From NCBI GenBank assembly GCA_964512225.1, contig CAZEKB010000014.1:1-64000 (forward strand): a stretch of 64,000 nucleotides of DNA, given 5' to 3'. Below the pieces are notes generated by a model that saw only the letters and a program-made list of their open reading frames with translations, was not told where the DNA came from and made no database searches. Origin of the DNA: CAZEKB01 sp964512225 (GTDB taxonomy: Bacteria > Myxococcota_A > UBA796 > UBA9615). Shown piece by piece: positions 16,201 to 24,700 of the stretch; the stretch's first letter is position 1; every line of letters begins with the position of its first letter. The position numbers and the translations under genes were made by a program.

Positions 16201-17490
16201 GGCCGCCAGGAGCGGGAGCCGGTGGTCGACCCACACGGTGCCGTCCCCCTGCAGGTTCTCCCGCCACCCGGGGTTGCCGCCGTACACCGCGTCCGAGTCG
16301 CCGTCGCCGTCCATGTCCACGACGGCGGGGCGGGACCCGGGAGCCGAGACCCACGGCGAATGTCCCGCCCAGACGGACCCGTCGCCCTGCTGGTTCTCGA
16401 ACCACCCCGTGTACAGGAGGACGTCGAGGCTGCCGTCCCCGTCGACGTCGCCGACGGCCGCGTCCTGCATGGGGTCGAAGGTCACGGTGTGCATCGTCCA
16501 GCTCGACCCGTCGCCGGCCACGTTCTCGAACCAGTCGACGTTGCCGAAGGCCATCCACAGAAAGCCCCACCAGGTGTACGTCGGGATCACGATGTCCAGG
16601 TCGCCGTCTCCGTCCATGTCCCCCGCCACGATCTTGCGGATGCCCCAGGGGGACCCGGGGGTGGTGCTGCCGGGCGACCAGGCGCTCCCGTCCCCGAGCG
16701 TGTTCTCGAAGGTGATGAGCTGGGCCGAGGGAAGCGCGCCGATCACGTCCAGGTCGCCGTCCCCGTCCATGTCCAGGAGGCACAGGGACCCGTAGAGGAC
16801 CGACTGGGAGCCGATGCTGTGCACGGCCCAGCCCGCGCCCGTTCCGTCGTTCTCGAGCCAGGAGATCCCCGGGCCGGTGTCCCGCAGGACGACGTCCGGG
16901 TGGCCGTCGCCGTTCATGTCGCCGATCCGGAGCGAGCCGTTGGTGAAGACCCCGGGCAGGACGGGCAGGGTCGTCCATACGTTGCCGCCCTCGTTCCGGA
17001 GCTGGAAGCACCCGTAGCCCACGCCCATCGTCTGCACCACGAGGTCGACGTCCCCGTCGCTGTCGAAGTCCGCGGCGCGCAGCGTGCTGAACCGCGCCGG
17101 GTCGATCACGTGCTCCGTCCAGACCACCCCGCCGCCCCCGTTCTCCCACCAGTACGTGCCGGACCAGCCCGAGCCCACGATGTCGAGGTCCCCGTCGGCG
17201 TCGACGTCGGTCACCTCCGCCACGAGCATGTAGTACCCGCTGACCGGGTGGTGGATGGTGGCCCCCAGCGCGCCGTCGTGGTTCTCGTACCAGTAGACGC
17301 CGTAGCCCCCGAGGATGACGACGTCCAGGGATCCGTCCGCGTCCATGTCGGCGGGGATCGCGGTGCCGACCGAGAGCGCCGGGACGATGTCCACGTCGGG
17401 CCCGAACGGCACCGGCGCACCCGCGGCGGGGGCCGCGACGCAGATCGTCGCCACCATCGCCCACACGCCCACGCCGAGGTCTCGGGTCAC
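13210..17490 (-). CDS. Large VCBS/FG-GAP repeat surface protein with Fn3 domains and MYXO-CTERM-like tail
   Basis: A 1426-residue secreted protein. It has a signal peptide (cleavage after APAAGA). Residues about 30-720 carry some 13 FG-GAP/VCBS-type repeats with the calcium-binding core D.D.DGD.DLV and WWEN/WFEN strands, probably one or two beta-propellers. A PKD-like domain, a putative Ig domain (GAPAGMTLSPGGEIAWIP) and a DADGDGMPDTWE / AEDPDGDGLTNLAEYLGGTDPW calcium motif follow. Then come four or five fibronectin-III-like repeats (SPLQPLDGDAVDVARPPLSW...). The end CGCGTTSPDPGGG, LLLLLL, Arg-rich tail resembles a MYXO-CTERM anchor. The GTG start has GGGGAGGA upstream. Likely cell-surface adhesion or ligand binding. 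Confidence 0.8.
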   Translation of the reverse strand: MTRDLGVGVWAMVATICVAAPAAGAPVPFGPDVDIVPALSVGTAIPADMDADGSLDVVILGGYGVYWYENHDGALGATIHHPVSGYYMLVAEVTDVDADGDLDIVGSGWSGTYWWENGGGGVVWTEHVIDPARFSTLRAADFDSDGDVDLVVQTMGVGYGCFQLRNEGGNVWTTLPVLPGVFTNGSLRIGDMNGDGHPDVVLRDTGPGISWLENDGTGAGWAVHSIGSQSVLYGSLCLLDMDGDGDLDVIGALPSAQLITFENTLGDGSAWSPGSTTPGSPWGIRKIVAGDMDGDGDLDIVIPTYTWWGFLWMAFGNVDWFENVAGDGSSWTMHTVTFDPMQDAAVGDVDGDGSLDVLLYTGWFENQQGDGSVWAGHSPWVSAPGSRPAVVDMDGDGDSDAVYGGNPGWRENLQGDGTVWVDHRLPLLAADLVAGDVDADGDVDLVGYTWGSVSWWENVLGDASTWTTHPLPAPSSSRTRFIDLVDMDGDGDLDVLTNGLHGPAGVPPAWTTRWLENTPAGTWPAHDVGNMLNGACVADIDGDGDLDVAGEIPPGSSSPLQWRTGWFENLGGATTWTLHVVDASFAPLRTRAADFDGDGAIDLAGVEHWPGEVRWWRNLDGLGGSWAATTVASGGGALYLGDAVDVDQDGDVDLVGGWTGLSPGVGWWDNDDGAGGVWVPRTVAAHAPRLEPEWADVDGDGVPDLVVGAYPSLLTWNQNLSGPVADAGPPNGVAYTGDEGSAILLDGSASTSAAGFTLVAWDWDCDGDGTFEVAGSSPSSTCVWVDEGTFPASLRVTDSRGITATATASVGIANVAPAITSPSTGAAGEGAPWTYVATAADPGVADVLTWTLSPGAPAGMTLSPGGEIAWIPGWTDVGIAAFTLTVDDGDGGSDSATVVVVVAFLDADGDGMPDTWETSVALDPADPTDAAEDPDGDGLTNLAEYLGGTDPWTFDGPTAPTLLAPIAGEEVADRRPLLRWSAAVDPQGDLLVYDVEVYADPSLATPLAALGGGAGTAWTVDVPLPENEDAVWRARALDPWTPGAWSGLESFFVNETNEPPPPPSPLQPLDGDAVDVARPPLSWAPVPDPDRDAVTFEVQVLDGDEVFAEAAPTEPSWTTPALPEDHPLAWRVRAVDEHGLAGSWSASEGFVVDTANARPTDVAWRVPVEGEEVEDRAPRVEVSAAADPEGDAIEYVFEFDTVLGFDSGDGITATSDEPWWDIAADGLRLPENTVVYGRVRAEDARGAASPWAVVSFFVRGPNDAPGVPVLVAPEDGARAAGAVLVVAHAEDPEGDRVEYELVVGDGRAPWEADDAPIEVLQPGAGPEGTADWTSRRLVAELPEGGSWSARAVDDRGAASAWAPPRRLGRAPADPLAPELHAPDCGCGTTSPDPGGGPAALLLLLLAARVSRTRGAPRRPPPRRPAR

Positions 17491-17571
17491 GGGTCCTCCC
17501 CGGTCACCCTAGCCGGCACGACGCCGTCGCCGGGGGGATCCTCGCGGCCCGACCGCGCGACGCGCCGCCGC

Positions 17572-18927
17572 TCAGAGCACGAGGCGGGTCACCAGCTCGA
17601 AGAGGGCCTTCACGCCGAACTTGTAGCCGTCGACGGGGATGCGCTCGTCGACCCCGTGGAACATCTGCGCGAAGTTCAGGTCCGGCGGCAGCTTCACGGG
17701 GGAGAAGCCCCAGCACTTCATGCCCAGCTGGTCGTACGCCTTCGCGTCGGTGAAGCCCGGGATCATGGTGGGCACCACGACCGCGCCGGGGTCGTGCCGC
17801 TCGAGGATCTCGGTGATCATCCCCGCGATGGGGTCCTGGGCGTCGCCCACGACGGCGGGCAGCTCCTTGTCGATGCGGATGTCGTAGTCGGGCCCGATCA
17901 CGGCTCGGATCTCCCGCACGATGTCGGCCCCCGTCTGGCCCGGGAGCATGCGCCCGTCGACCTGCAGCTCGGCGAAGTCCGGGACCTGGTTCACCTTGGA
18001 CCCGCCCCGCAGGATCGTGGGGTTCGCGGTGTTGTGCAGGGCGGCGTCGAAGGTCGCCGCGAGCGACTTCTCCGGGAAGATGCGGTCGAGCACGACGTCG
18101 GACATGCTCGGGCTCAGCAGGCTGCGCAGGATCACCGAGCTCGGGAACGGGGAGTGGTCGGCGAGCGTGCGGATGAACCGGTCGACGACCGAGGTCCGGT
18201 GGTGCGGCAGGCGGACGGCGTCGAGCAGCTCGGCGGCGCGGGCGATCTTCGCGATGGGGTTGTCCGCCGCGGGGAGCGAGCCGTGGCCGGACGTGCCCTC
18301 GGCCCGGATCGTCATCCAGCACATGCCCTTCTCGGCGACCTGCACCGGGTAGAACCGACGGCCGGCGACGTGCTGGGTGAACCCGCCGATCTCGGAGATC
18401 GCGTACTCGCCGCGGATGAGCTCCGGGTGCTCCCGGGCGAGGAAGAGCGAGCCGAACTCGCAGCCCGCCTCCTCGTCGGCCACGCCCGCGAAGATCACGT
18501 CGCGCTTCAGCTTCGCCCCCCGACGATGCAGCAGCAGCATCGCCGTGACCTCCATCGCGGCCATGTTCTTCATGTCGATCGTGCCGCGGCCCCACAGGTA
18601 GCCGTCGTGGATCTCGGCCGCGAACGGGGGGTGGGTCCAGCGGGCGGGGTCCGCGGGCACCACGTCCAGGTGCGCGGACAGCAGGATCGGGTCGCCGCCG
18701 GAGCCGTCGCCGCGCAGGCGGGCCACGACGTTTCCGCGGCCCGGGGCCGACTCCAGCAGCTCGCTGTCGATGCCTTCGGTCGTGAACAGCTCGTGCAGCC
18801 AGCGCGCGGCCTCGATCTCGTCGCCCGGCGGGTTGGTCGTGTCGAAGCGCAGCAGCGTGCGGAAGAGCTCCAGAGACTCCTCGAGCACCGAGGGCCAATC
18901 GACCTTATCGATCGGTTCGAGCGACAT
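17572..18927 (-). CDS. M20-family metallopeptidase/deacylase
   Basis: About 451 residues. Di-zinc M20 motifs are in order: SAHLDVVP (His and Asp), GRGTIDMKN (bridging Asp), VADEEAG (Glu pair) and C-terminal MFHGVDERIPV (His). The dimerisation domain carries SGHGSLP. The closest sense is the carboxypeptidase-PM20D1/ArgE-DapE group acting on peptides or N-acyl amino acids. A GTG at 18951 gives 8 more residues (ATGIVAF), but MSLEPIDKVDWP is the more natural start. It is divergent from the Tat/GMC/ALDH operon, and the adjoining alcohol oxidation genes would fit an N-acyl or fatty-acid derivative substrate, but this is speculation. Confidence 0.85.
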   Translation of the reverse strand: MSLEPIDKVDWPSVLEESLELFRTLLRFDTTNPPGDEIEAARWLHELFTTEGIDSELLESAPGRGNVVARLRGDGSGGDPILLSAHLDVVPADPARWTHPPFAAEIHDGYLWGRGTIDMKNMAAMEVTAMLLLHRRGAKLKRDVIFAGVADEEAGCEFGSLFLAREHPELIRGEYAISEIGGFTQHVAGRRFYPVQVAEKGMCWMTIRAEGTSGHGSLPAADNPIAKIARAAELLDAVRLPHHRTSVVDRFIRTLADHSPFPSSVILRSLLSPSMSDVVLDRIFPEKSLAATFDAALHNTANPTILRGGSKVNQVPDFAELQVDGRMLPGQTGADIVREIRAVIGPDYDIRIDKELPAVVGDAQDPIAGMITEILERHDPGAVVVPTMIPGFTDAKAYDQLGMKCWGFSPVKLPPDLNFAQMFHGVDERIPVDGYKFGVKALFELVTRLVL

Positions 18928-18981
18928 GAACGCGACGATACCGGTCGCCACATGTTAAATGGTTCAACCACTCGGACATCC

Positions 18982-19566
18982 ATGCCTCGATTCGCACTAC
19001 CGCCCGCCACCCGGTCGACCCGGCGCACCTTCCTGCGTCGCGGCGCCGCCGTGGTCGCGGTGGGGGGCGCGACCTACGCGGGCGTCTCCCTGTACGGGCA
19101 CGCGGGGCTGTACCCGGAGCCCGAGGCGGCCTGCGAGCTGAAGTACCTCGAGCGCCGGGAGTACGCGATCGTCGCGGCCCTCGCCCTGGCCCTGTTTCCC
19201 CCGGGCAACCCCCTCGGGATCGACGGACTGCAGGCCCGCGTCCCGGAGTACATCGACCGCCTCCTCGCGGGCATGGAGCCCGACAAGGCGGGCGACCTGA
19301 AGTCGATGTTCCTGCTGTTCGAGCACGGCACCCTCGCGTTCGGCCTCCGCGTTCGGCGGTTCACGGAGCTGCCGCCCCGGGCGCGCGAGCGCTACCTCCG
19401 TCGCTGGGAGCGCGCCCGGGTCTACAGCCGCCGGATGCTGGCGGCGGCCCTGAAGTCGATGCTGGGGATGGGGTACTTCGCGCACCCGCGGGTGCAGGAG
19501 GCCCTGGGCATGGAGCGCGTGTGCGGCACGGTCGCGGACGCGAAGCCCCGCGAGGAGTGGTCGTGA
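18982..19566 (+). CDS. Tat-signal protein, gluconate-dehydrogenase subunit-3-like
   Basis: A 194-residue protein with a twin-arginine signal (STRRTFLRRGAAVVAVGGATYAG). Mature part is helical and includes KYLERREYAIVAALALALFPPGNPLG, a pattern found in gluconate 2-dehydrogenase subunit 3-type proteins, which act as periplasmic chaperone or small subunits of GMC oxidoreductases. Its TGA overlaps the GTG of the GMC gene, strongly suggesting that the two products form one enzyme. Tat export of the pair would put the oxidation in the periplasm. Confidence 0.7.
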   Translation: MPRFALPPATRSTRRTFLRRGAAVVAVGGATYAGVSLYGHAGLYPEPEAACELKYLERREYAIVAALALALFPPGNPLGIDGLQARVPEYIDRLLAGMEPDKAGDLKSMFLLFEHGTLAFGLRVRRFTELPPRARERYLRRWERARVYSRRMLAAALKSMLGMGYFAHPRVQEALGMERVCGTVADAKPREEWS

Positions 19567-21068
19567 TCGAGTCCGGCCGAGCGCACGTCGGGACGCGGAT
19601 CGAGTGCGACGTGGTGATCGTCGGCTCCGGAGCCGGGGGCGGCGCGGCCGCGTGGCGGCTGGCGCAGGCGGGGCTGGACGTCGTCTGCCTCGAAGAGGGC
19701 GGCCACTACACCGAGAAGGACTTCTCCCAGGACGTCGGCACCGCGTGGCGGCAGCTGTACGCGGGCGACGGCCAGCGCCTGATGAGCGGGAGCCTCTTCA
19801 TCCCCGTCGCGGGGGGCAAGGCGCTGGGCGGGTCGACGGTCGTCAACTCGGGGATCTGCTTTCGCATCCCCCGGTGGCGGTTCGACGAGTGGCACTACGA
19901 GTACGGGCTCGACTTCCGGTGGGAGGAGCTGCTCGGCAAGCTGATCGAGACCGAGCGGACGATCGGCGTGGCGCGGGTGAACACCGCGGTCTGGGGCGGC
20001 AACAACCAGTTCCTCGAGGACGCGCGCCGCACCCTCGGCTGGTCCGGCGGCCCCATGGAGCGCAACGCGCCCAACTGCGTCGGCTGCGGGGCGTGCAACA
20101 CGGGCTGCCCGAGCGGCGCGAAGCTGTCGGTCGTCAAGACGTACATCCCGCTCGCGGAGCAGCACGGGGCGCGGTTCCTGACCCACGCGCGGGCGGACCG
20201 GTCCGTGATGGACGGGACCCGCATCACCGGGCTGGTCGCGTCCGCCCTGGATCCCACCACGGAGAAGCCGACCGGCACGTTCGAGGTGCGCGCGCGGGCG
20301 GTGGTCCTGGCGGGCGGCGCGATCCGCACGCCCGCGTTCCTGCTCCACAACGGCCTCGGGAACGAGCACGTCGGCCAGCACCTGCACGTGCACCCCGGGA
20401 TCGGCGCGATCTGCAGCACCGAGCGGGACATCCAGGGCTGGCGGGGCATGGTCCAGGCCTTCTACGTGGACGAGTTCCTCCACGCCGACCGGTACATCCT
20501 CGAGTCCTACTGGGCCACCCCCGAGATCTACTACCAGTCGTTCCCGTTCGGCATGGACGGCACGGCCGCCATGCGCGGCTTCCACCGCATGGCCGCGCTG
20601 GGCGGCGTCATCGCGGACGAGACCGAGGGTTCGATCCGATCCCTGGGCTCGCCCGGGCGCGTGAAGGTCCGCTACGACCTCACGGAGGCGGACAAGAACC
20701 GGCTCGTGCGGATGCAGCGCAAGACGGTCGAGATCATGCTCGCGGGGGGCGGGCACGACATCCAGACGGCGATCTACGGGGTCCCTCCCCTGTCCACGAT
20801 CGAAGACGCGGACCGCTTCCTCGTGCCCGAGAACATCCGCCCGAAGCAGCTGATGGCGGTGTATTCGAGCCACCCGCACGGGTCCACGCGCATGTCGGTC
20901 GACCCGGAGAAGGGGGCCGTCGACTGCCGCGGAGCGGTGCACGGGACGGACGGGCTGTACGTCATGGACGGCTCGGTGTTCCCGGACGTCCTGGGGGTCA
21001 ACCCGCAGGTGACGATCATGGCCATGAGCTCGTTGCTCGCGGACCGATTGGCGTCGACGTTGGTCTGA
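19563..21068 (+). CDS. GMC-family FAD oxidoreductase (alcohol oxidase/dehydrogenase)
   Basis: A 501-residue flavoenzyme. It has the dinucleotide fold VVIVGSGAGGGAAAWRLAQAG (residues 18-38), the GMC signature region KALGGSTVVNSGICFR, a four-Cys motif C172-xx-C175-xx-C178-xxx-C182 followed by PSGAK, and the C-terminal active-site segment SSHPHGSTRMS ... NPQVTIMAMS (His near 437 and downstream Asn). The Cys motif occurs in long-chain-alcohol/cholesterol-type GMC enzymes. The probable role is oxidation of a hydrophobic primary alcohol. The GTG start overlaps the upstream stop (GTGA). No signal peptide is present, so it may be carried out with its Tat-tagged partner. Confidence 0.85.
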   Translation: MIESGRAHVGTRIECDVVIVGSGAGGGAAAWRLAQAGLDVVCLEEGGHYTEKDFSQDVGTAWRQLYAGDGQRLMSGSLFIPVAGGKALGGSTVVNSGICFRIPRWRFDEWHYEYGLDFRWEELLGKLIETERTIGVARVNTAVWGGNNQFLEDARRTLGWSGGPMERNAPNCVGCGACNTGCPSGAKLSVVKTYIPLAEQHGARFLTHARADRSVMDGTRITGLVASALDPTTEKPTGTFEVRARAVVLAGGAIRTPAFLLHNGLGNEHVGQHLHVHPGIGAICSTERDIQGWRGMVQAFYVDEFLHADRYILESYWATPEIYYQSFPFGMDGTAAMRGFHRMAALGGVIADETEGSIRSLGSPGRVKVRYDLTEADKNRLVRMQRKTVEIMLAGGGHDIQTAIYGVPPLSTIEDADRFLVPENIRPKQLMAVYSSHPHGSTRMSVDPEKGAVDCRGAVHGTDGLYVMDGSVFPDVLGVNPQVTIMAMSSLLADRLASTLV

Positions 21069-21084
21069 GTCCAGACTGCGTCTC

Positions 21085-22656
21085 ATGCAGACGCCCGCCC
21101 CCCCGAAGTTCGCCGACGACGGCCGGATCCACGCCATCAACCCGCTCACCTGGGAGGTCCTGGCGACCGTCGAACCGACGCCCGTCGCCGACATCCCCGG
21201 CCTGATCGACGCCTGCCGGGACGCCCAGCGCGAGTGGGCGAAGCGGCCCCTGAACCAGCGCGCCGACGCGATGAAGCGCGTCCTGCAGCGGGTCGTGGAG
21301 CGCAGCGAGCACCTCGCCGAGGTGGTGCGCAAGGAGCACGGCAAGTCGACGGTCGAGGCGCTCGCCAGCGAGGTCACCGACGCCGCGACCGTGCTCGCCA
21401 CCCACATCAAGCGCGACGCGAAGTGGCTGCGCGACGTCAAGGTGCCCATCGACCCCCTCATCTACCCGGGCAAGAAGGGCCGCATCGAGCGACGCCCCCG
21501 CGGCGTCCTCGCGCTGATCACGCCCTGGAACTACCCCGTCGCCATCCCCATGCGGACGCTCGTGCCCGCCCTGATCGCGGGCAACGGCATCGTCTTCAAG
21601 CCGTCCGAGCACTCGGTGCTCATCGGCCGCGAGATCGCCGCGCTGTTCGAGGGGATCATCCCCTCCGGCCTGGTGCAGCTGGTCCTCGGCGGGGGCGAGC
21701 AGGGGGCGGCGATCACGGCGTCCGACGACCTCGACGCCATCGCGTTCACCGGCTCGGTGCGCACGGGCAAGCGGATCGCGGCCGCCGCCGCCGAGAACCT
21801 CGTGCCCGTGTCCCTGGAGCTCGGGGGCAAGGACGCGGCCATCGTATGCGCGGACGCGGACCTCGACCGGGCGATCCCGGCCCTCGCGTTCGGCGCGTTC
21901 CACAACTCCGGCCAGAACTGCGCGGGCATCGAGCGGGTCTTCGTCGAGGCGCCGATCTACGACGAGTTCACCCAGCGGCTCGTGGCCGCCACGGAGGCGC
22001 TGCGCACGGCCGACGACGCCGACGTCCGCGAGATCGGTCCCATGTGCAACCAGCTGCAGTACGACGTGGTGAAGGACCACGTCGCCGACGCCGAGGCGGC
22101 GGGCGGCAAGCTGCTCGTGGGCGGCGAGCCGACGGGCGCGGGCTGGATGGTGACCCCGGGGGTCGTCGTGGACGCCCCGCTGAGCGCCAAGATCTGGACC
22201 GAGGAGACGTTCGGGCCGGTCGTCCCGGTGGCGAAGGTCGACGACGTGGACGCCGCGATCGAGGCGGTCAACGACTCCCCGTACGGGCTCGGCGCGACCG
22301 TGTTCTGCGGCGACGTCGGGCGGGGCCGGGCCATCGCCGACCGCCTCGACGTGGGCATGGCCGTCGTGAACAACAGCCACCTGTTCATGGGGTCGATCCC
22401 GGCCTCGCCGTGGTGCGGCGTGAAGGACTCCGGCTACGGGGTGACGGGCTCGCACCTGGCCATGGACTTCCTGACGCGGCCGAAGCTGATGGTCGTGGAT
22501 ACGAACAAGCAGCTGGAGCTGTGGTGGTTCCCCTTCACGGCGAACTACCTGACGATGACCCGGACCAACCTCAAGAAGCTGGTGACGGGCGGGCTCGCCC
22601 GGATCGGCATCCTCCTGAAGCTGCTGGGGCTGATCCCGAAGCGCTGGAAGGCCTGA
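21085..22656 (+). CDS. NAD(P)-dependent aldehyde dehydrogenase with hydrophobic C-terminal extension
   Basis: A 523-residue ALDH: LALITPWNYPVAIPMRTLVPAL, FTGSVRTGKRI (Rossmann loop), catalytic base Glu245 in LELGGKDAA, nucleophile Cys279 in SGQNCAGIERV, and the substrate-pocket SPYGLGATVF segment. The last about 50 residues (LWWFPFTANYLTMTRTNLKKL...IGILLKLLGLIPKRWKA) are hydrophobic and basic like the membrane tail of fatty-aldehyde dehydrogenases. It lies 16 bp after the GMC gene, so the unit could run alcohol to aldehyde to carboxylate. Substrate chain length is inferred, not shown. Confidence 0.9.
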   Translation: MQTPAPPKFADDGRIHAINPLTWEVLATVEPTPVADIPGLIDACRDAQREWAKRPLNQRADAMKRVLQRVVERSEHLAEVVRKEHGKSTVEALASEVTDAATVLATHIKRDAKWLRDVKVPIDPLIYPGKKGRIERRPRGVLALITPWNYPVAIPMRTLVPALIAGNGIVFKPSEHSVLIGREIAALFEGIIPSGLVQLVLGGGEQGAAITASDDLDAIAFTGSVRTGKRIAAAAAENLVPVSLELGGKDAAIVCADADLDRAIPALAFGAFHNSGQNCAGIERVFVEAPIYDEFTQRLVAATEALRTADDADVREIGPMCNQLQYDVVKDHVADAEAAGGKLLVGGEPTGAGWMVTPGVVVDAPLSAKIWTEETFGPVVPVAKVDDVDAAIEAVNDSPYGLGATVFCGDVGRGRAIADRLDVGMAVVNNSHLFMGSIPASPWCGVKDSGYGVTGSHLAMDFLTRPKLMVVDTNKQLELWWFPFTANYLTMTRTNLKKLVTGGLARIGILLKLLGLIPKRWKA

Positions 22657-22704
22657 GCCGGCCTCCCCGGGCGGCGCAGGCCGCGGCCCGAGGGACCCTT
22701 CGAG

Positions 22705-24462
22705 TCAGAAGGGCTGCTGCTCGCTGTGCACCGTCCCGGGCTGGCCGTCCGCGCCGTTCGCGGCGTCCCCGCTCGCGCCGCCGTCGCCCCCTCCCAGGGT
22801 GTAGGTCCCGAGATCGGTGAACGAGGCGTCGTGGAAGACCTTGACCCGGCCGCCGCCGCCCCCGCCGCCGCCGTCGTTGAAGACCTCGGAGCCGGTCGCG
22901 CCCTCGCCCCCGGACACGTCGAGGGTGCCCGTGAGCGTCACGACGTCGCCGATCAGGAGGATCCCGCCGCCGGAGCCGCCCCCGGCGCAGCGACCGCCGC
23001 CCGCGGCGCAGTCGGTCGAGGGCAGCGCGTCCGCGCCGCTCACGTCCACCACGCCCGCGACGTCCACGACATCCGCGGTCACATCGAGGGCCGCCCCCCC
23101 GGAGCCGCCGGCCATGCCGCCCGTGCCCCCGCCCGCGCTCCCGATCTGGACCTCGGCGCCGGTCTCCGTCCCGTAGGTGATCCCCCCGGCGCCGGGGGTG
23201 TCCCCCGAGTCGTACCCGCCGCCGCCCCCGGTGCCGCCGTAGCCGCCGCCGCCGCCCCCGGAGTTGCTGCTCCCGCCGCCGCCCCCGGGCCCCGCGCCCG
23301 TGGCGCTCGCCGTGGATCCCGCATGACCCGCCCCGGCGCCGTCGACCGTCGACGTCGCGTCCACGATGAACTCGTCCGCCACGATCACGACGTGCCCCGT
23401 GATCTCGAGAACCCCGCCGTTGATCACGTGGACGTCGTCGTACGCGTACGTCCCGGCGACGAGCGTGGTCGTCGTGCCGTCGACGATGAAGTCGGGCAGC
23501 GCCGACTCGACGGTCACGACGTCCGTGGCCGGAGGGGCCTCCAGGTCGCCGTCGCTCGCGACGACCGTGCACTGCCACACCTCGTCCGCGAGCGTATCGC
23601 CCCCGGGCACGGTGTCCCCGGTGTGGACCGTGGTGGTGCCGGTGTAGTCGTTGCCGTCCCAGGTCCAGGAGAAGTCGTACTCGATCGATTCGCCGTCGGC
23701 GTCGTCGGCCTCCACCGCGATCCCGCAGAACAGGTCGTCCTCGCCTTCGGTGGGCTCGCGCGGATCGATCTCGACGAGGGGCGCGGTCGGGGGCGTGTTC
23801 TCCACCGTGACGCGGTTCGACTCCACGGGGTCGCCGGTGCCGAAGGCGTCGCTCGGGGTGGCGACCACCCAGACCTCCTCGTCGCGATCGAAGTGCTCGA
23901 CGCCGCTCAGCGAGGCGCCGTCCTCGTCGACCTTGGAGCCGTCCACGAACCACTCGAGCAGCACGGTCACGTCGTCGCCCTCGGCGTCCGCCGTCTCGAA
24001 CGTCGCCACGAGCACGTCGTCCGTGAACACCCCGTCGTTGATGCTCAGGGACGTCACCTCGGGCTTCGCGTTCGTGACGGTCACCGACGCGGTCGCGGGG
24101 TCGGACTCGTCGTCGCCGTCGTCCGCGACCACCGAGACCACCCAGACCTCGTCGATGGAGGTCCGGTCCGCGGGCACGGTGTCCTCCCCGTCGAGATCGG
24201 CCACGGCCTCTCCGTCGACGGTCCAGCTGATCGAGTAGTCCACCTCGTCGCCGTCGGGGTCCTCGGACTCGACGGTGATGGTCATCACCAGGTCGTCGTC
24301 GATCCCGGGCTCCGCGGGCGACAGCTCGATCTCGGGCGCGCTCGGGGGGTCGTTGGAGGAGCCGCCGCCGCCGCTGCCGCCGCGGGTGGGGCAGCCCGCG
24401 GTCGTGGCGAGCGCGAGGACGAGGAGGGAGGGAGCGAGGAGGCGATGGGGCAGCGACGTCAT
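22705..24462 (-). CDS. Gly-rich lipoprotein with PKD/Ig-like repeats
   Basis: About 585 residues: lipobox TTAGC, a GGSGGGGSS linker, then three PKD/Ig-like domains (PPSAPEIELSPAEPGIDDDLVMTITVE..., KPEVTSLSINDG..., PPTAPLVEIDPREPTEGEDDLFC...). The C-terminal half (residues about 350-585) is a Gly-rich parallel-beta-like region (VHVINGGVLEITGHVVIVADEFIVDATS...GGGGGGYGGTGGGGG) found in cell-surface proteins with right-handed beta-helix character. It lies convergent to the ALDH gene and divergent from the Pal-like gene. ATG 24462 places the signal peptide at the N-terminus; the open frame upstream reads non-signal sequence. Likely surface-exposed; ligand unknown. Confidence 0.7.
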   Translation of the reverse strand: MTSLPHRLLAPSLLVLALATTAGCPTRGGSGGGGSSNDPPSAPEIELSPAEPGIDDDLVMTITVESEDPDGDEVDYSISWTVDGEAVADLDGEDTVPADRTSIDEVWVVSVVADDGDDESDPATASVTVTNAKPEVTSLSINDGVFTDDVLVATFETADAEGDDVTVLLEWFVDGSKVDEDGASLSGVEHFDRDEEVWVVATPSDAFGTGDPVESNRVTVENTPPTAPLVEIDPREPTEGEDDLFCGIAVEADDADGESIEYDFSWTWDGNDYTGTTTVHTGDTVPGGDTLADEVWQCTVVASDGDLEAPPATDVVTVESALPDFIVDGTTTTLVAGTYAYDDVHVINGGVLEITGHVVIVADEFIVDATSTVDGAGAGHAGSTASATGAGPGGGGGSSNSGGGGGGYGGTGGGGGYDSGDTPGAGGITYGTETGAEVQIGSAGGGTGGMAGGSGGAALDVTADVVDVAGVVDVSGADALPSTDCAAGGGRCAGGGSGGGILLIGDVVTLTGTLDVSGGEGATGSEVFNDGGGGGGGGRVKVFHDASFTDLGTYTLGGGDGGASGDAANGADGQPGTVHSEQQPF

Positions 24463-24542
24463 GCCCGCAGCATGACCGGACCGGAGCCCGAAGAAGAGCC
24501 GCCACCCCGGTCCCTCGGCTTGACCGGACATCGGCCCGGAAC

Positions 24543-24560
24543 GTCCTGATCCATCAGGAC
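24543..24560. promoter_or_regulatory. Palindrome in the divergent 24463-24700 gap
   Basis: GTCCTGAT and ATCAGGAC are perfect inverted arms separated by CC, followed by TTTTC on the plus strand. No plus-strand gene ends just upstream, so a terminator role makes little sense. An operator between the Gly-rich lipoprotein and Pal-like genes is more likely. The surrounding 100 bp is the most AT-rich stretch in this part of the window. Confidence 0.35.
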
Positions 24561-24605
24561 TTTTCGGGTTTGCGCCAAATTTGTCGCATTTCTCCGAATA
24601 TGGAC

Positions 24606-24634
24606 TTGCCCCGATCCGTCCAACCACCTACAAC
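24606..24634 (+). promoter_or_regulatory. Sigma-70-like promoter of the Pal-like gene
   Basis: TTGCCC (24606-24611), a 17-bp spacer and TACAAC (24629-24634) lie about 65 bp upstream of the ATG at 24701, in a locally AT-rich segment. Confidence 0.4.
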
Positions 24635-24700
24635 CGAAGTGTGATCGGTCTGCGTCGGGGCAGCCGGGAACGCTTTTCTGCAGCTGGGACGGAGTCGCTC

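Noticed and set aside
24543..24565. Palindrome followed by TTTT taken as a terminator
   Set aside because: No plus-strand gene ends upstream within 1.8 kb, so it is listed as a candidate regulatory palindrome instead.
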